Of a DNA stretch of 64,000 nt, positions 63,697 through 64,000 are shown piece by piece (the stretch's first letter is position 1; each line of letters starts with the position of its first letter). The translations under genes were made by a program, and so were the position numbers. Source of the DNA: Roseinatronobacter alkalisoli. Its GTDB lineage: Bacteria > Pseudomonadota > Alphaproteobacteria > Rhodobacterales > Rhodobacteraceae. The DNA is taken from assembly GCF_028745735.1 (NCBI RefSeq), contig NZ_JAQZSM010000017.1, positions 1 through 64,000 of the forward strand, given 5' to 3'. Under the pieces are notes generated by a model. The model made no database searches. It was not told the origin of the DNA and worked only from the letters and a program-made list of their open reading frames with translations.

Positions 63697-64000
63697 ATGT
63701 CCAGCACCCGTACCGCATTTTTCCACATCACATCTGTTGCAGCCATGGCCGCGCTTCTGGGCACATCGGTCGTCGCGCAGACAACCGAAACAACCGACTC
63801 GCCCGTATCGGCGCTTTCCACCGGCGAGGTGATGGGCGAAGAACTGGGTGATGGCAGCTATGTCGGCAATACGCATGGCGACTGGGAACTGGTCTGCGTA
63901 GAAAATCCCGATGGTGAAGATCCCTGCCAGATGTACCAGTTGCTGCGTGATGGCGAAGGCAATGCAACCGCCGAAATCACGCTGTTCCCCTTGCCGCCCG
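63697..64000 (+). CDS. IalB-family (invasion-associated locus B) secreted protein, N-terminal part
   Basis: The first 101 residues are in the window and the gene continues past the edge. It starts with a signal peptide (MSSTRTAFFHITSVAAMAALL..., cleavage likely after VVAQ). The mature part begins with an acidic, low-complexity stretch. Then comes the IalB pattern THGDWELVCVENPDGEDPCQMYQL, with two cysteines that form the conserved pair. AAGGA lies 9 nt before the ATG. IalB-family proteins are periplasmic; their function outside Bartonella invasion is unknown. Confidence 0.85.
   Translation, partial: MSSTRTAFFHITSVAAMAALLGTSVVAQTTETTDSPVSALSTGEVMGEELGDGSYVGNTHGDWELVCVENPDGEDPCQMYQLLRDGEGNATAEITLFPLPP

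Overview
The window looks like a chromosomal segment of an alphaproteobacterium of the order Rhodobacterales (Rhodobacteraceae/Paracoccaceae). The DNA is GC-rich. Lineage-typical signs are a PdhB with its own lipoyl domain, a trgA/trgB pair, a COG0523 GTPase followed by a small DUF6525-like protein, an IalB-family protein, a Hint-domain protein and the fabG-acpP-fabF-mltG gene order. I cannot name the species from the sequence alone. There is no prophage, CRISPR array, integrase or plasmid backbone. The only transposon trace is the last 36 codons of an IS630-type transposase at the left edge.

Layout. 1-0.4 kb: transposase tail and tRNA-Ser(GGA). 0.5-14.4 kb (minus strand): a complete assimilatory nitrate/nitrite system. 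It runs nasT-nasS, then an ANTAR-type RNA leader with a terminator, then nrtA-nrtB-fused nrtCD-nirB-nirD-nasA-(anthranilate-PRTase-like gene)-cysG. NasS (nitrate sensor) and NasT (RNA-binding antiterminator) are expected to act on the leader. The transporter brings in nitrate, NasA and NirBD reduce it to ammonium, and CysG makes the siroheme for NirB. 14.5-22.2 kb (minus): a branched-chain-amino-acid-type (HAAT) ABC transporter with an acyl-CoA synthetase, plus an SDR-like protein. 22.4-27.4 kb (plus): a universal stress protein, a BCCT osmolyte transporter, a DUF2147 protein, a Hint-domain protein and a tandem-Usp protein. 27.5-31.2 kb: pyruvate dehydrogenase pdhA-pdhB-pdhC. 31.6-35.4 kb (minus): fabG-acpP-fabF-mltG. 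35.5-44.9 kb (plus): glycerate 2-kinase, guaA, a small monooxygenase and a second HAAT transporter operon that ends in a MobA-like nucleotidyltransferase. 44.9-50.5 kb (minus): a stress-type group phr-cfa-trgA-trgB and a cysteine-desulfurase-like gene. 50.9-56.3 kb: an SLT-type lytic transglycosylase, ssb, tRNA-Gly(CCC), class I aldolase and two divergent MltB-like lipoproteins. 56.3-63.2 kb: a probably Zur-regulated COG0523 GTPase, DUF6525, then obgE-proB-proA and a HerA-like ATPase on the minus strand. 63.2-64 kb: an intergenic region with two terminators, a promoter and an 11-codon ORF, then the start of an IalB-family gene.

The most notable non-coding features are three. (1) The nrtA leader has two hexaloop hairpins, each with A at loop position 1 and G at position 4, followed by an intrinsic terminator; it begins almost exactly where the predicted promoter would start transcription. 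(2) A dispersed imperfect-palindrome repeat of about 200 bp occurs in four intergenic copies, two in each orientation. (3) A promoter-driven mini-transcript near 63.5 kb carries an 11-codon ORF whose codons themselves form the terminator stem. Most coding content is housekeeping or well-known metabolism. I see no clear new multi-gene defence or biosynthetic system.
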